NCBI GenBank assembly: GCA_022508685.1
Contig: JAFLUS010000020.1
Coordinates: 1 to 13,593, forward strand
Direction: 5' to 3'
Length of the DNA: 13,593 bases
Source of the DNA: Prevotellaceae bacterium
GTDB lineage: Bacteria; Bacteroidota; Bacteroidia; Bacteroidales; Bacteroidaceae
The position numbers were made by a program, and so were the translations under genes. The notes beneath the pieces are model-generated. The model was not told where the DNA came from. It saw only the letters and a list, made by a program, of their open reading frames with translations, and ran no database searches. Positions 6,979 through 13,593 of the stretch are shown here, one piece after another (position 1 is the first letter of the stretch; each line of letters opens with the position of its first letter).

Positions 6979-7569
6979 ATGAAGAAATTGTTTTTTATAC
7001 TGACCATGTTGTCTGCAGCAACGACGATGAGTGCCCAAGTGGCGCTGGGTGGTGAAATTGGTTTTGGCTCGGCACATACTCACCAGACGAATGTGAGTGA
7101 CCACAATATTTTTGTCCGACCGGAAATCGAATTTGGGTTGAGCGACAAATTCTCCATTGGTGTGGCCCTTGGCTATGAACACGACGACCAAACGGGTGAG
7201 ATGGCGAGCAACATCTGGAGCATTCAACCATTCGTGCGTTACTTTTTTCTGCAAGTGGGGGCATTCTCGGCTTTCGTCGACGGAACATTGGACTACTCCA
7301 CCGCGCATACCCACCAATACAGGAAGAACACGAACGCCATAGGAGCCTTTGTGCGTCCGGGCATCAGTTATCGGCTGACCAAGCACGTGTCGCTCGAGGC
7401 ACATTTGGGCGATGGCCTGTACTACAACCACACGTGGAATGAGGGTTTCAAGGGAGAGGTCAATGCCGACGGAACGGTCAAATACTTGCCGCAGGAGAGA
7501 CGAAACACCAATAAGTATGGTTTCAAACTGCTCAGTGAAATCTGCTTTGGCGTTTCTTACGATTTATAA
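6979..7569 (+). CDS. Small outer-membrane beta-barrel protein
   Basis: This 196-residue protein has a signal peptide (MKKLFFILTMLSAATTMSAQ, likely cut near residue 20). Alternating polar and hydrophobic strands follow, typical of a small outer-membrane barrel: VALGGEIGFGS, IFVRPEIEFGLSDKFSIGVALGYE, SIQPFVRYFF and FVRPGISYRLTKHVSLEAHLG. It ends in CFGVSYDL. Predicted loops carry His: two AHTHQ motifs (around residues 32-36 and 109-113), plus YEHDDQ and YYNHTW. The fold call is reasonable; the function is unknown. It lies 38 bases ahead of feoAB on the same strand and diverges from a hemerythrin-type regulator, so a part in metal acquisition or in iron- or oxygen-dependent envelope change is plausible. 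Confidence 0.75.
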   Translation: MKKLFFILTMLSAATTMSAQVALGGEIGFGSAHTHQTNVSDHNIFVRPEIEFGLSDKFSIGVALGYEHDDQTGEMASNIWSIQPFVRYFFLQVGAFSAFVDGTLDYSTAHTHQYRKNTNAIGAFVRPGISYRLTKHVSLEAHLGDGLYYNHTWNEGFKGEVNADGTVKYLPQERRNTNKYGFKLLSEICFGVSYDL

Positions 7570-7578
7570 CCTATATTG

Positions 7579-7591
7579 TCGTATCATACGA
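7579..7591. promoter_or_regulatory. Short palindrome ahead of feoAB
   Basis: TCGTAT-C-ATACGA is a perfect 6-1-6 palindrome in the 38-base gap between the outer-membrane protein gene and feoAB, 16 bases before the feoAB ATG. It could be an operator for a dimeric regulator or a small RNA hairpin near the ribosome entry site. No consensus is known to me that it matches. Confidence 0.35.
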
Positions 7592-7607
7592 TTTGAAGAA
7601 AGCGAAC

Positions 7608-10007
7608 ATGAAACTATCGGAATTGAACACGGGCGAGAGTGCCGTCATCGTCAACGTGCTGGGGCACGGCGGATTTCGCAAGCGCATCATCGAAATGGGC
7701 TTCATCAAGGGCAAGACGGTGGAGGTGCTGCTCAACGCTCCGTTGCAAGACCCCGTGAAGTACAAACTGATGGGCTACGAGGTGTCGCTGCGCCGACAGG
7801 AAGCCGAACTGATTGAGGTGAGCACCAGCGCTCCCTCCGCGCCTGCCGTCGGCACGCACCACCAGACGACTTCCGACTGCGAATGTGCATCGCCTGCCGA
7901 CTTCCGTCAACAGACGGCTGGCGGCATGGCGCATCAGGCCATCAACGTCGCCCTCATCGGCAATCCCAACTGCGGAAAGACTTCGCTCTTCAACTATGCC
8001 AGCGGTGCCCATGCCCACGTCGGCAACTACAGCGGCGTCACCATCGGGGCGTCTGAAGCCCACGCGTCGTTCGAAGGCTATCGCTTCAACCTCACCGACC
8101 TGCCCGGCACCTACTCGCTCTCGTGCTACAGTCCGGAGGAACTCTACGTGCGCCGGCATCTCACGGAGCAGCAGCCCGACGTCATCATCAACGTCATCGA
8201 TGCCGGCAACCTCGAACGCAATCTCTACCTCACGACGCAACTCATCGACATGAACGTGCGCATGGTGTGTGCACTCAACATGTACGACGAATTCGAACGC
8301 CGCGGCGACAGCATCAACATCGACACCCTGAGCACGCTGCTCGGCGTACCGATTGTGCCGACGTCGTTCAAGAGCGGACGCGGCGTGCAGCAACTGTTCC
8401 ACGAAGTCGTCAGCGTCTACGAGGACACCAACCGCACGTCGCGCCACATCCACATCAACCACGGACACGAACTCGAAGCGGGCATCACCCACATTCAGCA
8501 ATACCTGAAGGCCGACGACGAAGTGCGCGTGCGCTACTCCACCCGCTACCTCGCCATCAAACTGCTGGAGCACGACAGCGAAATAGAAAAATACGTCAGT
8601 GCCCTACCCGCCTCCGACGACATCATGCAGGCACGCCGACATGCCGAACTGCGCGTGCGCGAAGAAACTGCCGAAGATGCCGAAACCGCCATGATGGATG
8701 CCAAGTACGGCTTCATCCATGGTGCACTCGTCGAAGCCGAATTCCACAAAGGCAAGGAAAAGGATACCTATCGCGCCACCCACATCGCCGACAACATCCT
8801 TTCCAACCGCTTCGTCGGTTTTCCCCTCTTCTTCCTCATCCTCTACGCCATGTTCCAAGCAACGTTCAGCCTCGGGCAGTACCCGATGGACTGGATAGAG
8901 AACGGCATCGACGCACTCGGCACGTGGGTGGGCAGCACCATGCCCGACGGCCCGCTGCGCTCCCTCCTCTGCGAGGGCGTCATCGGCGGAGTCGGCAGCG
9001 TCATCGTCTTTCTGCCGCAAATCCTCATCCTCTACTTCTTCATTGCCCTCATGGAAGACTCCGGCTACATGGCACGCGCAGCCTTCATCATGGACAAACT
9101 CATGCACAAGATAGGGCTGCACGGCAAGTCGTTCATTCCCCTCATCATGGGCTTCGGCTGCAACGTCCCTGCCGTCATGGCGACGCGCACCATCGAAAGC
9201 CGCCGTTCGCGCCTCATCACGATGATGATACTCCCCTTCATGTCCTGCTCCGCACGCCTGCCCATCTACATCATGATTGCCGGCACCTTCTTCTCGCTCC
9301 AATACCGCTCCGCCGTCCTCATCTCGCTCTACGCCGTCGGCATTCTCGTCGCCATCATCGTGAGCCGCATCTTCTCCCGCTTCGTCATGAAAGGCGAAGA
9401 CACGCCATTCGTCATGGAACTGCCGCCCTACCGCATGCCCACCACCAAGGCGCTTGTCCGACACACATGGGAGAAAGGCAAGGAATACCTGAAGAAAATG
9501 GGTGGCATCATTCTCGTCGCCAGCATCATCGTGTGGGCACTCGGCTACTTTCCCCACCATCCCGAACTCACCCAACAGCAGCAACAAGAGCAATCCTACA
9601 TCGGACGTGCCGGAAAAGCCATCGAACCCCTCTTCGCTCCGCAAGGCTTCAACTGGAAACTCGACGTCAGCCTCATTGCCGGCGTCGGTGCAAAGGAAAT
9701 CGTCGCCAGCACCATGGGTGTGCTCTACAGCAACGACGACACTTTTGCCGAAGATGTCGCCTTCTCCACCGACGACGGCAAGTACACCCGTCTGCGGCAG
9801 CAGATGCTGGCAGAAGGCATCACGCCCCTCTCCGCCTACTGCTACCTGCTCTTCATCCTCCTCTACTTCCCCTGCCTCGCCACCATCGTCGCCATCCGCA
9901 ACGAAACGGGCAGTCTGCGTCGCGCCATTTTCGTCGCTGCCTACACCACCGTCGTCGCATGGCTCGTCTCCGCAGCCGTCTACCAAATCGGCTCGCTGTT
10001 CGTGTAA
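7608..10007 (+). CDS. feoB: Ferrous iron transporter, FeoA-FeoB fusion
   Basis: This inner-membrane Fe(II) uptake protein has 799 residues. A FeoA (SH3-like) domain forms residues 1-72 (MKLSELNTGESAVIV to EAELIEV). A linker of about 38 residues contains HH and DCEC. The FeoB G domain begins near 111, with G1 GNPNCGKT (118-125), a G2 Thr in GNYSGVT, G3 DLPG (164-167), G4 NMYD (224-227) and a G5-like SFKSGRG. The helical and transmembrane part follows, with both Gate motifs: GFGCNVPAVMATR (515-527) and PFMSCSARLPIY (543-554). The ATG at 7608 is preferred to the TTG at 7593, because FeoA domains start MKLSEL. FeoA-FeoB fusions are common in Bacteroidetes. No FeoC is present. It is probably co-transcribed with the upstream barrel protein. 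Confidence 0.96.
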   Translation: MKLSELNTGESAVIVNVLGHGGFRKRIIEMGFIKGKTVEVLLNAPLQDPVKYKLMGYEVSLRRQEAELIEVSTSAPSAPAVGTHHQTTSDCECASPADFRQQTAGGMAHQAINVALIGNPNCGKTSLFNYASGAHAHVGNYSGVTIGASEAHASFEGYRFNLTDLPGTYSLSCYSPEELYVRRHLTEQQPDVIINVIDAGNLERNLYLTTQLIDMNVRMVCALNMYDEFERRGDSINIDTLSTLLGVPIVPTSFKSGRGVQQLFHEVVSVYEDTNRTSRHIHINHGHELEAGITHIQQYLKADDEVRVRYSTRYLAIKLLEHDSEIEKYVSALPASDDIMQARRHAELRVREETAEDAETAMMDAKYGFIHGALVEAEFHKGKEKDTYRATHIADNILSNRFVGFPLFFLILYAMFQATFSLGQYPMDWIENGIDALGTWVGSTMPDGPLRSLLCEGVIGGVGSVIVFLPQILILYFFIALMEDSGYMARAAFIMDKLMHKIGLHGKSFIPLIMGFGCNVPAVMATRTIESRRSRLITMMILPFMSCSARLPIYIMIAGTFFSLQYRSAVLISLYAVGILVAIIVSRIFSRFVMKGEDTPFVMELPPYRMPTTKALVRHTWEKGKEYLKKMGGIILVASIIVWALGYFPHHPELTQQQQQEQSYIGRAGKAIEPLFAPQGFNWKLDVSLIAGVGAKEIVASTMGVLYSNDDTFAEDVAFSTDDGKYTRLRQQMLAEGITPLSAYCYLLFILLYFPCLATIVAIRNETGSLRRAIFVAAYTTVVAWLVSAAVYQIGSLFV

Positions 10008-10020
10008 TGCGTGCCATTTC

Positions 10021-10037
10021 TTGCAACTCGGTTGCAA
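10021..10037. promoter_or_regulatory. Palindrome upstream of the permease promoter
   Basis: TTGCAAC-TCG-GTTGCAA is a perfect 7-3-7 palindrome, 13 bases after the feoAB stop and 25 bases before the -33 box of the permease gene. It lacks a T-run, so it is not a terminator. A binding site for the Fur-family regulator encoded two genes downstream is the obvious candidate, but this is inferred. Confidence 0.45.
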
Positions 10038-10062
10038 AGATGCAGCATCCGACGGAAAAACC

Positions 10063-10094
10063 TTTCGCACTTCGGAAAAACATTCATAACTTTG
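10063..10094 (+). promoter_or_regulatory. Promoter of the permease and Fur-family genes
   Basis: TTTC at 10063-10066, 20 bases, then TAACTTTG at 10087-10094, a perfect TAnnTTTG. The predicted start is near 10101, about 21 bases before the ATG at 10122. The two boxes and spacing equal those at 1137-1168. It separates permease transcription from feoAB, whose stop is at 10007. Confidence 0.72.
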
Positions 10095-10121
10095 CACACG
10101 AAATCAAAACACAGCATCGTC

Positions 10122-11348
10122 ATGAATGAAATTCTACATCTTATCAACGAAATGTCGCCCTACCTGCTGTTGGGATTCTTCATCGCAGGTGTGATGCACG
10201 CATTCATTCCGGGACAATACTATGCACGCTATCTGGCACGTCCCAACTTCCGTTCCGTACTCAATGCAGCCCTGTTGGGCATTCCGTTGCCACTCTGTTC
10301 ATGCGGCGTCATCCCCACGGCAATGTCGCTGAAGCGCGAAGGAGCCAGCCACGGAGCCGTCGTGTCGTTCCTCATCGCCACACCGCAGACCGGCATCGAC
10401 TCCATTGCCGCCACCTATTCGCTGCTCGGACTTCCCTTCGCCATCATCCGTCCTTTCGCAGCCCTCGTTACGGCGCTGTTTGGCGGTACGCTTGCCAACC
10501 ATTGCACGCCGGCACAACCACAGGATGATGAAGAAGAAACTTCGTGCTGCTGTTGTCATGAAGAAAAAAAGCCTGAACCATCACATAGTTGCTGTTGCTG
10601 CCACGAGGAAGAACCTTCCGCAAAGACAGATTGCTGTTGCTGCCATGAGGAAGAACCTCCCGCAAAGACAGATTGCTGTTGCTACCACGAAGAAGAAACT
10701 CCTGCAAAGACAGATTGCTGTTGCCACCACGACGATGCTGCAGCCACTGCTTCGCCGTCGTTCTTCGACAAAATGAAAGTCGCCATTCGCTACGCCTTCG
10801 TCGACATGATGGGCGACATTGGCAAATGGCTCATCATCGGCCTCGTCATTGCCGGCCTCATCACCGTCTTCGTACCCGACTCGGCATTCGCTGTCTTCAA
10901 GGACAACACCTTGCTGTCGATGCTCCTCGTGCTCGTCATCAGCATTCCCATGTACGTCTGCGCCACCGGCAGCATCCCCATTGCCGTCGCACTGATGATG
11001 AAGGGGCTCACTCCGGGTGCTGCGTTCTTGCTGCTCATGGCAGGCCCTGCCGCCAACATGGCATCCGTGCTCGTCATTCGCCATCGGCTCGGCACGTCCA
11101 CCCTCGTTGCCTACCTCACTGCCATCATCGGCGGAGCCGTCCTCTTCGGACTTGGCATCGACTATCTGCTGCCGCGCACATGGTTCCAAACGTCGCTCAT
11201 CACCGACCCTGCCTGCTGCGACGAACAAGCATCGCTGCTGCAATGGCTGTGCACTGCCGCACTCCTGTTGCTGCTCATCGGCAACTTCATTGCCGCACGT
11301 CTGCGTCCACATGGCGCATCGGGGTCGTGCTGCTGCCATAAAGACTGA
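10122..11348 (+). CDS. SO_0444-type metal efflux permease with Cys/His repeats
   Basis: This 408-residue inner-membrane permease has two hydrophobic halves, each with several membrane segments: about residues 1-128 and 220-400. The first half carries PLPLCSCGVIP (56-66) and the second MYVCATGSIPIAVALM, the paired motifs of the DUF318/ArsP-like permease family. Between them, residues 142-203 form a hydrophilic loop of five Cys clusters (CCCC or CCC followed by His and Glu), 18 Cys in all. The protein ends in SCCCHKD. This layout fits the SO_0444 family, annotated as Cu/Zn efflux transporters. The ATG at 10122 follows its own promoter; upstream in-frame codons from 10011 lie in the promoter. 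A Fur-family gene follows after 5 bases. Substrate metal is not proven by the sequence. Confidence 0.85.
   Translation: MNEILHLINEMSPYLLLGFFIAGVMHAFIPGQYYARYLARPNFRSVLNAALLGIPLPLCSCGVIPTAMSLKREGASHGAVVSFLIATPQTGIDSIAATYSLLGLPFAIIRPFAALVTALFGGTLANHCTPAQPQDDEEETSCCCCHEEKKPEPSHSCCCCHEEEPSAKTDCCCCHEEEPPAKTDCCCYHEEETPAKTDCCCHHDDAAATASPSFFDKMKVAIRYAFVDMMGDIGKWLIIGLVIAGLITVFVPDSAFAVFKDNTLLSMLLVLVISIPMYVCATGSIPIAVALMMKGLTPGAAFLLLMAGPAANMASVLVIRHRLGTSTLVAYLTAIIGGAVLFGLGIDYLLPRTWFQTSLITDPACCDEQASLLQWLCTAALLLLLIGNFIAARLRPHGASGSCCCHKD
10590..10730 (+). repeat. 42-base tandem repeat encoding Cys4-His units
   Basis: Three complete units start at 10590, 10632 and 10674, with a partial fourth at 10716, each 42 bases (14 residues) with few differences. 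The encoded unit is CCCCHEEEPSAKTD, then CCCCHEEEPPAKTD, CCCYHEEETPAKTD and CCCHH. A degenerate earlier unit lies near 10545. The near-identity at DNA level suggests recent copy-number change, and the number of units may vary between strains. Confidence 0.9.
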
Positions 11349-11353
11349 CGCCT

Positions 11354-11788
11354 ATGCCCCACAACGCCCCTCTCTCTGACGAACAGTCGCTGCTCAACGC
11401 CGGTGTACGCCTCACTGCCCTGCGGCTGATGGTGTGGCACCACATCCGCACCACGCTCCACGACACGTTCAGCCTTGCCGACCTCGAAGCGGCACTGCCC
11501 ACCGTCGACCGTTCCACCTTGTTCCGCACACTCGGCACACTCACTGCAGCCCATTTGCTCCACGAAATCAACGACGGAACGGGCATTCAGAAATACTGCG
11601 TCTGTCCGCACAGCGACACACGACACTGCGGCGGACACGTGCATCTCACGTGCCGCCTCTGTCATCGCACCATCTGTCTGACCAACGTCAGCATCCCGAC
11701 GGTGCCGCTTCCGCAAGGTTTTCAAGCCGAGGAAGCCGAATATATCGTCAAGGGGATTTGCGCCGACTGCGCCTCAGTTCTTAAATGA
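11354..11788 (+). CDS. Fur-family metal-responsive repressor
   Basis: This 144-residue regulator has the Fur length and layout. A winged helix occupies residues 1-80, with [14 protein letters not shown] and recognition helix [13 protein letters not shown] (51-63). A C-terminal dimer and metal domain follows, with HVHLTCRLC (95-103) and GICADC (134-139). Cys100/Cys103 and Cys136/Cys139 are the expected structural zinc site. The His residues in HCGGHVH could form the sensory site. Together with the SO_0444-type permease 5 bases upstream, it may respond to zinc or copper and control its own operon, perhaps at the palindrome 10021-10037. Fur, Zur and related subtypes cannot be told apart here. 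Its last codons overlap the convergent UPF0210 gene by 15 bases. Confidence 0.88.
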   Translation: MPHNAPLSDEQSLLNAGVRLTALRLMVWHHIRTTLHDTFSLADLEAALPTVDRSTLFRTLGTLTAAHLLHEINDGTGIQKYCVCPHSDTRHCGGHVHLTCRLCHRTICLTNVSIPTVPLPQGFQAEEAEYIVKGICADCASVLK

Positions 11789-13138
11789 ATGGATAGGAGC
11801 GGGAATGCGTCCGCTGCGATTTACAAACCGCTCGCAACCGAAACGATTGACCGGCATCACCGGTGCATAACCCAGCAATCCGCCAAACTCGACGGTGTCG
11901 CCCACCGTCTTACCCACAACCGGAATGATTCTGACGGCTGTGGTTTTTTGATTCACCATACCAATGGCGGCTTCGTCGGCAATGATGCCCGCAATCGACG
12001 TCGCCGGCGTATCGCCCGGAATGGCAATCATATCCAGACCGACGGAGCAGACACACGTCATGGCTTCCAGTTTCTCTATCGTCAACGCGCCGTCACGCAC
12101 TGCGTCAATCATCCCTTGGTCTTCGCTCACGGGGATGAACGCGCCACTCAGTCCGCCGACGTAACTCGACGCCATCACACCGCCCTTCTTCACTTGGTCG
12201 TTGAGCAACGCCAGTGCAGCCGTCGTACCCGGAGCACCCACGCGCTCCACACCGATGCTCTGCAGAATGTCGGCAACGGAATCGCCAATGGCAGGCGTCG
12301 GAGCCAACGACAAGTCGATGATGCCGAACGGAATGCCCAACCGTCGCGACGCTTCCTGCGCCACGAGTTGCCCCACACGCGTAATCTTGAACGCCGTCCG
12401 CTTGATGGTTTCGCACAACTGCCCGAAATCGCTTGTGCCCACCTGCTGCAACGCATTCTTCACCACGCCCGGGCCGCTCACGCCCACGTTGATGACGGCA
12501 TCAGCCTCGCTCACGCCGTGGAAGGCACCCGCCATAAACGGATTGTCGTCGGGCGCATTGCACAGCACCACCAACTTGGCACAGCCCAGCGAATCGCGGT
12601 CGGCAGTGCGTTGCGCCGTCTGGCTGATGATGCTGCCCATCAGGCGAACGGCATCCATGTTGATGCCCGTGCGCGTCGACCCGACAACCACCGAGGAGCA
12701 CACGCGCTCCGTCTCCGCCAAAGCCTGCGGAATGGAACGCATCAGCAACTCGTCGTTCGCCGTCATCCCTTTCGACACGACAGCACCATAGCCACCGAGA
12801 AAGTTCACACCCACCTCGCGTGCCGCATCGTCGAGCGTATGGCAAATCCGCACATAGTCCTCCGGCGATTGGCAACAGGCACTACCCGCCAACGCAATCG
12901 GCGTAATGGCGATGCGCTTGTTGACAATCGGGATGCCGAACTCCCGCGAAATGGCCTCGCCCGTCTCGACCAGCCGACTGGCCACCCGCGTGATTTTGTC
13001 GTAAATCTTCTGCCGGCACACGTCCACACTGCTGTCAGCGCAATCGAGCAGACTGATGCCCAACGTGATGGTACGCACGTCGAGATTGTCCTGCTCAATC
13101 ATTTTGTTCGTCTCGAGAACCTCAGCCAAGTTAATCAT
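11774..13138 (-). CDS. UPF0210 (DUF711) PFL-like protein
   Basis: This 454-residue protein belongs to the conserved UPF0210/DUF711 family, related in fold to pyruvate formate-lyase but without known function. It starts [20 protein letters not shown], followed by [13 protein letters not shown], as is usual. Internal blocks include [63 protein letters not shown] and [20 protein letters not shown] see no glycyl-radical RVxGY motif, so radical chemistry is not expected. The ATG at 13138 is preferred to the upstream codon at 13177, because it matches the family N-terminus and overlaps the stop of the ACT gene (ATGA, 13138-13135). That pairing is widespread and suggests the ACT protein controls or partners this protein. 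Confidence 0.92.
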   Translation of the reverse strand: MINLAEVLETNKMIEQDNLDVRTITLGISLLDCADSSVDVCRQKIYDKITRVASRLVETGEAISREFGIPIVNKRIAITPIALAGSACCQSPEDYVRICHTLDDAAREVGVNFLGGYGAVVSKGMTANDELLMRSIPQALAETERVCSSVVVGSTRTGINMDAVRLMGSIISQTAQRTADRDSLGCAKLVVLCNAPDDNPFMAGAFHGVSEADAVINVGVSGPGVVKNALQQVGTSDFGQLCETIKRTAFKITRVGQLVAQEASRRLGIPFGIIDLSLAPTPAIGDSVADILQSIGVERVGAPGTTAALALLNDQVKKGGVMASSYVGGLSGAFIPVSEDQGMIDAVRDGALTIEKLEAMTCVCSVGLDMIAIPGDTPATSIAGIIADEAAIGMVNQKTTAVRIIPVVGKTVGDTVEFGGLLGYAPVMPVNRFGCERFVNRSGRIPAPIHSFKN

Positions 13139-13410
13139 ATCCGGTGCATTTTGTTGAAAATATCCTCCAATTGGCACTTAATCTGCACACCCCGTTCGTT
13201 GCCCACTTCGGCAATTTCGGCAGCGATGCAGTCCACGCCCTTCTGCGCACCCGACACGTCGACAATCATCATCATGTTGAAAAACTCCTGCACGATGGTT
13301 TGCGAAATATCGAGAATATTGATATTGTTGTCCGCCAAGTAGGTACAGACTCTGGCGATGATTCCCACGGAGTCGCGACCGACAACCGTGATGATAGCAC
13401 GTTGTTTCAT
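13135..13410 (-). CDS. ACT-domain regulatory protein (UPF0237)
   Basis: This 91-residue protein is a single ACT domain, a fold that usually binds amino acids or other small ligands. It starts [20 protein letters not shown], then [20 protein letters not shown] and [12 protein letters not shown], the characteristic beta-alpha-beta pattern. The GRDSVGIIA turn and [10 protein letters not shown] are family landmarks. There is no catalytic domain, so it must act through a partner. The obvious one is the UPF0210 protein, whose start overlaps its stop by four bases. The ATG at 13410 follows a Bacteroidetes promoter by about 31 bases. Its ligand is unknown. Confidence 0.92.
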   Translation of the reverse strand: MKQRAIITVVGRDSVGIIARVCTYLADNNINILDISQTIVQEFFNMMMIVDVSGAQKGVDCIAAEIAEVGNERGVQIKCQLEDIFNKMHRI

Positions 13411-13441
13411 GTTCCTTTCAGTCTTGTTCGATTGATGTGCG

Positions 13442-13449
13442 CAAAGTTA
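13442..13449 (-). promoter_or_regulatory. -7 box of the ACT-UPF0210 operon
   Basis: On the minus strand TAACTTTG (13449-13442) matches TAnnTTTG exactly. It would start transcription near 13435, about 25 bases ahead of the ATG at 13410. No convincing TTTG lies 19-20 bases upstream, so the -33 element is weak or replaced by another signal, possibly in the repeat cluster at 13471-13564. Confidence 0.55.
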
Positions 13450-13470
13450 GTGGTTTTCGCAAAATTTTGC

Positions 13471-13564
13471 ACGCATCAGAGCAAAAATTCGCACGCATCA
13501 CAAGTTTTTTTGCGACGCATCAGAACTTTCAGCGCGATGCGTCGCAATTTTCGCACTGATGCGT
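13471..13564. repeat. Cluster of 22-base-spaced ACGCATCAG words with hairpin
   Basis: ACGCATCAG or ACGCATCAC occurs at 13471, 13493 and 13515, exactly 22 bases apart. Inverted copies (GATGCGT ending at 13542, CTGATGCGT at 13556-13564) are also 22 bases apart. A/T-rich tracts fill the spacers. The third and fourth copies form a perfect 12-base-pair stem, TTGCGACGCATC (13510-13521) with GATGCGTCGCAA (13536-13547), around a 14-base loop. No gene is seen between 13450 and the window end. It may be a regulatory site array, an intergenic repeat element or a terminator for a gene beyond the window. Confidence 0.6.
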
Positions 13565-13593
13565 ACCAATTTTCACACCTTCGAACAACCTAT

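Noticed and set aside
6783..7007. A 75-residue N-terminal extension of the hemerythrin-LuxR protein
   Set aside because: It would run through the gene's own promoter (6817-6848) and into the divergent barrel gene. The sequence is not domain-like.
10011..10121. A 37-residue N-terminal extension of the permease starting at a GTG
   Set aside because: It covers the palindrome and the promoter 10063-10094. The family N-terminus begins at the ATG at 10122, just before the first membrane segment.
8123..10129. A 668-codon open frame on the plus strand within feoAB in another frame
   Set aside because: The product is Arg/His/Pro-rich with no domain. The overlapping FeoAB frame has full-length motif conservation.
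10545..10730. The repeated DNA as a possible CRISPR array or minisatellite outside genes
   Set aside because: Units are contiguous with no spacers, in frame, and encode Cys/His motifs within a conserved permease.
11789..13342. A 517-codon open frame opposite the UPF0210 and ACT genes
   Set aside because: It is antisense to two conserved families. Its composition is His/Arg-rich and it has no plausible start context.

Overview
The window looks like chromosomal DNA of a fairly GC-rich member of the Bacteroidales, most likely in or near Prevotellaceae. Three things point there. Most promoters I can place have the Bacteroidetes sigma-ABfr form (TTTG-like -33 box, 19-20 bases, TAnnTTTG -7 box). 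There are almost no Shine-Dalgarno sequences. The gene content is also typical: EF-P next to rpmH, a PASTA-RluD-Ddl-acyltransferase cluster, a NigD-like lipoprotein and a FeoA-FeoB fusion. The family assignment is inferred from protein character, not from a search. I saw no insertion sequence, phage gene, CRISPR array, tRNA or rRNA.

Layout. (1) 1-973: elongation factor P (minus) and ribosomal protein L34 (plus) diverge from two near-identical promoters. The rpmH leader is long and holds a perfect hairpin. (2) 1137-5824: one promoter drives a five-gene plus-strand cluster, namely a membrane-anchored PASTA protein, a 23S pseudouridine synthase, D-Ala-D-Ala ligase, a PlsC/PlsB-like acyltransferase and a NigD-like lipoprotein. 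It ends in a strong bidirectional terminator. This is housekeeping: cell wall precursor synthesis, lipid synthesis and ribosome modification.

(3) 5823-11788: a metal-homeostasis block. A minus-strand regulator joins a ScdA/RIC-like N-terminal segment, a hemerythrin-like helical domain and a LuxR-type HTH. It diverges from a small His-containing outer-membrane beta-barrel protein and a fused FeoAB ferrous iron transporter. Next comes an SO_0444-type permease with a cytosolic Cys4-His tandem repeat, then a Fur-family repressor 5 bases behind it. Two perfect short palindromes lie ahead of feoAB and ahead of the permease promoter and are operator candidates. The arrangement suggests that a diiron, oxygen or NO sensor controls Fe(II) entry, while a metal-responsive repressor controls the permease. 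That link is inferred.

(4) 11774-13593: a minus-strand pair, an ACT-domain protein and a UPF0210/DUF711 (PFL-like) protein, joined by an ATGA overlap. The last gene overlaps the Fur-family gene tail to tail by 15 bases. The right edge, 13450-13593, has no gene. It holds five copies of a short ACGCATCAG-like word, three direct and two inverted, with 22-base spacing within each orientation.

The points most worth following up are the hemerythrin-LuxR regulator facing the outer-membrane protein and FeoAB, the Cys4-His repeat permease with its own Fur-type repressor and palindrome, and the 22-base-spaced repeat cluster at the right end.
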